From: Caulobacteraceae bacterium
GTDB lineage: Bacteria > Pseudomonadota > Alphaproteobacteria > Caulobacterales > Caulobacteraceae
Assembly: GCA_020852035.1 (NCBI GenBank)
Contig: JADZBR010000138.1
Coordinates: 1 to 17,064, forward strand
Reading direction: 5' to 3'
DNA length: 17,064 nucleotides
The translations under genes and the position numbers were made by a program. The notes under the pieces are model-generated. The model had not been told where the DNA came from and made no database searches. It worked only from the letters and a program-made list of their open reading frames with translations. This document shows, one piece after another, positions 14,420-17,064 of this stretch (its first letter is position 1; every line of letters starts with the position of its first letter).

Positions 14420-16219
14420 TCATGATCGATCGTTGACGCTTCTCGCCTCGTCGGCGTTGCGCACCAGCTGCACGAACTCGGCGCGCAGGCCGTAGGGATC
14501 GTCGCCGCGGGCGCCCTGGGCGAGCTGGCCGATGCGGCTCCAGCCGAAGCTGTCGGCCACCCACGGATCGCCCCGCAGCTTCTGGCCGAAGCCCGCCACC
14601 GCCAGGGCCCAGCGGGTAGACTCCGGCGCGGCCTGGGCCGAGGCGTAGGCGTCGCGCGGGGTGATCGGCCGCTCCATCAGCTTCGACGTCGGCTGGCCGG
14701 GCAGCTTGTAGCGCACCTTCAGGAAAGCGAGTTCACCGGTCGGCAGGGACGCCGGCGCGCCCCGGCGCCCGTAACGCAGCGGATCGGACGAAGGCCGCGC
14801 GCCGGCGGGCGTGATCTCGTAAAGCGCGGTCACCGAGGCGCCCGAGCCGACTTCGCCGGCGTCGACCTTGTCGTTGTTGAAGTCCTCGCGATTGAGCAGG
14901 CGGGTCTCGGAGCCGATCAGCCGGTACTCGCTGACCCGCGCCGGGTTGAACTCCACCTGGATCTTCACATCGTCGGCGATGGGGAACATCGAGGCCGCCA
15001 CGTCGTCGCGCAGCAGCTTGCGGGCTTCCGACAGGGTGTCGATGTAGGCGGCGATCCCGTTCCCGTTCTGCGCCAGGGCCTGCATCATCAGGTCCTGATA
15101 GTTGCCGCGACCGAAGCCGTAGACCGAGAGATAGACGCCGGTCTTGCGCTTGTCGGCGACGAAGTCCTTCAGCCGCTCGGGGTCGGCGATGCCGACGTTG
15201 AAATCGCCGTCGGTGAGCAGCAGCACGCGGTTCACCGAGTCGCGGCGGAAATTCTGCTGAGCCAGCGAATAGGCCAGCGCCAGGCCCTCGCCCCCCGCCG
15301 TCGAGCCGCCGGAACGCAGGGCGTTGACCGCACAGCGGATCTTCAGCTTCTGGCGCCCGTCGGTGGGGCCGAGCACCGCGCCGGCCGAGCCGGCGTAGGC
15401 GACCAGGCTCACGCGGTCCTGCGGGCGCAGCTTGTCGATGAGCAGGCCCAGGGCCTTCTGCGCCAGCGGCAGGCGGTCCTCGCTCCACATCGAGCCGGAG
15501 GTGTCGACCAGGAAGACGAGGTTGAGCGGCGGCTGGTCGGACGCGGGAAGTTCATAGCCCTGCAGGCCGATATGGATGATCTGCCGGTCCTGCGACCAGG
15601 GCGAAGGCGTCACCGCCACATAGGGCCGGAACGGCTCGGCGCGGCTGGCCGGCAGCGGGTAGCCGTAGTCGAAGTAGTTGACCAGCTCCTCCACCCGCAC
15701 CGCGTCGCTCGGCGGCTTGCGCCCGTCGTTCAGGAAGCGGCGGACGTTGGAATAGGCGGCGGTGTCGACATCGATGGAGAAGGTGGAGACCGGCTCCTCG
15801 GCGACACGCTTCACCGGGTTGGCGACGGCGTCGGGATAGCGTTCGGTGTCGATGCTCCCCGGCGGCGGGCTGTAGGGATAGCCGGGCGGCGCCATGCGCT
15901 TGGAAGCCGTGACCGACATCTCCTGCATCGGCGCCGCGGAGGGCGGAGGAGGAGGCGGGGGCGGGGCGTACGTCGGCGGAAGCGTCGGCCGTGACGAGGC
16001 GACGCTGCCCACCAACCGGCCCCGATATTCGTCCCGCGCCGCATCCGGGGCGAATCCCAGCCGGGCGCAGGCGTCCGGCGTCGGATCGCCGTCGTGGATG
16101 ACCGGCGGCGGCATCGGTCGGCGGATCGGCTGGGCCTCGGTGGCGGCGATCGGCGCGGAGGCGACCAACCCCGCCAGCACGATCATCGAAACGGTACGCA
16201 GACGCGACGCTAGTCTCAT
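14420..16219 (-). CDS. Exported von Willebrand factor type A domain protein (YfbK-like)
   Basis: A 599-residue protein with the order seen in YfbK-like proteins: signal peptide (1-29, ending around ATEAQ), low-complexity Pro-rich linker (including eight prolines at 86-93), a conserved VWA-preceding domain (about 120-215, FSIDVDTAAYSNVRRFL), the VWA domain (about 230-400) and a C-terminal DUF3520-like part. The metal-ion site is complete: D239-T-S241-G-S243, T307 and D337. Such domains mediate metal-dependent protein contacts; the exact role of this family is unknown. The start at ATG 16219 has GGGAG about 8 bases upstream. The segment QEMSVTASKR near 99-108 resembles a TonB box. Cellular site is periplasm or outer surface by signal peptide. 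Confidence 0.9.
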   Translation of the reverse strand: MRLASRLRTVSMIVLAGLVASAPIAATEAQPIRRPMPPPVIHDGDPTPDACARLGFAPDAARDEYRGRLVGSVASSRPTLPPTYAPPPPPPPPSAAPMQEMSVTASKRMAPPGYPYSPPPGSIDTERYPDAVANPVKRVAEEPVSTFSIDVDTAAYSNVRRFLNDGRKPPSDAVRVEELVNYFDYGYPLPASRAEPFRPYVAVTPSPWSQDRQIIHIGLQGYELPASDQPPLNLVFLVDTSGSMWSEDRLPLAQKALGLLIDKLRPQDRVSLVAYAGSAGAVLGPTDGRQKLKIRCAVNALRSGGSTAGGEGLALAYSLAQQNFRRDSVNRVLLLTDGDFNVGIADPERLKDFVADKRKTGVYLSVYGFGRGNYQDLMMQALAQNGNGIAAYIDTLSEARKLLRDDVAASMFPIADDVKIQVEFNPARVSEYRLIGSETRLLNREDFNNDKVDAGEVGSGASVTALYEITPAGARPSSDPLRYGRRGAPASLPTGELAFLKVRYKLPGQPTSKLMERPITPRDAYASAQAAPESTRWALAVAGFGQKLRGDPWVADSFGWSRIGQLAQGARGDDPYGLRAEFVQLVRNADEARSVNDRS

Positions 16220-16310
16220 GGGCGTTCACTCCCTGCCTGATCCCTCACGGCGCAGCTTGCAGCGTGGCCTGAGGCCAAATCACGGCGAGGTTGCGGTGTT
16301 GCGGGGGCGA

Positions 16311-16604
16311 TCACAGATCGTGCAGGTCCCGCGCGCCATGGACGATCCGCACGATCTCTACCGTGTCGTCGGACGCCAGCCGATAGAGAATGAGATATGG
16401 CGACACCACCATTTGGCGCAGCGCCTCGTGGATGTCGCTCCGCTGCACCCCAGCGGTCGGAAAGTCAGCCAGCATTTCGAAACGGCGATTGATCTGGCGG
16501 ATCACACGATCAGCCGCGGCCCGGTTGTCGACCGCGATGCTGAGCCAGATGTCATTGAGATCGGCCAGCGCGGCCGAAGCGTGCACGATGCTGCGGCGGC
16601 TCAC
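16311..16604 (-). CDS. parE: RelE/ParE-family toxin
   Basis: A 97-residue type II toxin of the RelE/ParE superfamily. It shows the small alpha-beta fold pattern: HASAALADLNDIWLSIA in the first helix, a second helix AADRVIRQINRRFEMLADFP, then strands around LRQMVVSPYLILYRLASDDTVEIVRIVHGARD. The ending I-V-H-G-A-R-D is typical of ParE. ParE proteins poison DNA gyrase, while RelE cleaves mRNA; the RelE catalytic set is not evident, so ParE is preferred. It starts with GTG at 16604 and overlaps the antitoxin stop as GTGA, so it is translated after and coupled to the antitoxin. It lies 91 bases upstream of the VWA gene on the same strand. Confidence 0.88.
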   Translation of the reverse strand: MSRRSIVHASAALADLNDIWLSIAVDNRAAADRVIRQINRRFEMLADFPTAGVQRSDIHEALRQMVVSPYLILYRLASDDTVEIVRIVHGARDLHDL

Positions 16605-16864
16605 TTCGCTTCGCGGTCAAGACGTTCATGCGCCTGCCGGAGAAAATCCTCGACGTTCCACGGCTGCGGAGGCCCGCCTGCATCGGCCTCGCTGACGAGC
16701 GCGCGCAGGCGCTCGACCACGGCGGGGGAGTAGAGGTCCGGCATGCGTAACGCCTCTAGCGCCTGGACTACCGCCTCGTCCTTGGACGAATAGTCGCCCC
16801 GCTCCACGGCAGCCTCTAATTCAGAGTCCAGCTCGCTGGGGATTTCAACCGAAAGGCGAGTCAT
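16601..16864 (-). CDS. parD: ParD-like ribbon-helix-helix antitoxin
   Basis: An 87-residue antitoxin. The N-terminus, MTRLSVEIPSELDSELEAAVERG, is a ribbon-helix-helix DNA-binding domain, followed by the helix YSSKDEAVVQALEALR. The C-terminal half, with charged helices to REAK, would wrap the toxin. ATG 16864 is preferred over the in-frame TTG at 16900, which would add residues before the ribbon. It is the first gene of the pair, overlaps the toxin by 4 bases and would repress its own promoter in the 73-base gap shared with the divergent pepN gene. Confidence 0.87.
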   Translation of the reverse strand: MTRLSVEIPSELDSELEAAVERGDYSSKDEAVVQALEALRMPDLYSPAVVERLRALVSEADAGGPPQPWNVEDFLRQAHERLDREAK

Positions 16865-16884
16865 GCCCGCAAGCGTATCAGACG

Positions 16885-16898
16885 GGCGGCTTGCCGCC
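16885..16898. promoter_or_regulatory. Short inverted repeat in parDE/pepN divergent region
   Basis: GGCGG-CTTG-CCGCC lies 20 bases upstream of the antitoxin ATG. On the minus strand, TTGGCG (16895-16900) and GATACG (16874-16879) resemble -35 and -10 boxes but with a short 15-base spacer. The palindrome would overlap this promoter, as expected for autorepression by a ribbon-helix-helix antitoxin. The assignment rests on position and symmetry alone. Confidence 0.3.
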
Positions 16899-16937
16899 AA
16901 TCTGGCGCGCGGGCCGCTGGGAGGCTACATCCTCGCA

Positions 16938-17064
16938 ATGCGCACTGAAACGCCCCAGCCGATCCGGCTCGCCGACTATCGCCCGCCCGCCTTCCTGATC
17001 GACGAGGTGAAGCTCGACTTCAACCTCGAGCCCGGCGCCACGCGGGTGAAGGCCGAGCTTCAGG
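16938..17064 (+). CDS. pepN: Aminopeptidase N, N-terminal fragment (runs off the window)
   Basis: The first 42 codons of an M1-family zinc aminopeptidase. RTETPQPIRLADYRPPAFLIDEVKLDFNLEP followed by GATRVKAEL matches the start of the PepN beta-sandwich domain (YRPP-F-I-LDF-L-P-TRV pattern). The HEXXH zinc site lies beyond the window edge, so integrity cannot be judged. GGGAGG lies about 13 bases before ATG 16938, a rather long spacing. It is transcribed away from the toxin-antitoxin pair. Confidence 0.83.
   Translation, partial: MRTETPQPIRLADYRPPAFLIDEVKLDFNLEPGATRVKAELQ

Noticed and set aside
15930..15970. Proline run in the VWA protein as a frameshift artefact
   Set aside because: The frame is continuous on both sides with a signal peptide before and conserved domains after; Pro-rich linkers are usual in such exported proteins.
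16865..16900. Upstream TTG start for the antitoxin
   Set aside because: The added residues precede the ribbon-helix-helix N-terminus and have no family support; ATG 16864 fits.

Overview
This is a dense chromosomal window (about 70% GC by eye) with 16 protein genes. It holds no rRNA, tRNA, CRISPR array, transposase or integrase that I can see. The codon bias, the GTG/TTG starts and above all an S-layer-editing protease of the Caulobacter Sap type point to the family Caulobacteraceae (Caulobacter or Phenylobacterium). The genus cannot be fixed from sequence reading alone. No stretch longer than about 170 bases lacks a gene.

Region 1 (44-4303, plus strand): a periplasmic PCu(A)C copper chaperone, then a tight run of acyl-CoA thioesterase, type I sulfatase, globin and cyclopropane-fatty-acid synthase. 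The thioesterase, sulfatase and globin genes are 2 and 6 bases apart. The cfa gene seems to use a TTG start 59 bases further on. The run looks like one operon for lipid modification and detoxification, but the joint role is inferred.

Region 2 (4423-7077): a 696-residue zinc metalloprotease whose N-terminal part is serralysin-like and whose C-terminal part resembles the N-terminal cell-surface anchoring part of the S-layer protein RsaA. This is the architecture of Caulobacter Sap. A conserved-looking protein of unknown function follows convergently, with 3 bases between the stops.

Region 3 (7200-9713, plus strand): two acyl-CoA dehydrogenases. One has Asp where the partner has the Glu expected as catalytic base, and lacks the C-terminal FAD-contact motif, so they may form a heteromeric enzyme. 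Between them is a 158-base near-palindromic repeat whose outer arms are 25-base perfect inverted copies. The right arm runs into the ribosome binding site of the second gene.

Region 4 (9720-14308, minus strand): a likely operon, in transcription order, of a CBS-pair protein, a GT4 glycosyltransferase, a glucose-1-dehydrogenase-like MDR enzyme and a GH15 glucoamylase/trehalase-like hydrolase. The last two are coupled by a TGATG overlap. It looks like a module for making and breaking an alpha-glucoside and oxidising glucose.

Region 5 (14420-17064): a secreted VWA-domain protein with a proline run and a TonB-box-like segment, a ParDE-type toxin-antitoxin pair (antitoxin first, GTGA overlap), and the first 42 codons of a divergently transcribed aminopeptidase N.

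The most distinctive items are the Sap protease fusion, the repeat between the acyl-CoA dehydrogenase genes and the GT4/GDH/GH15/CBS cluster. I see no clearly unprecedented defence or mobile system.
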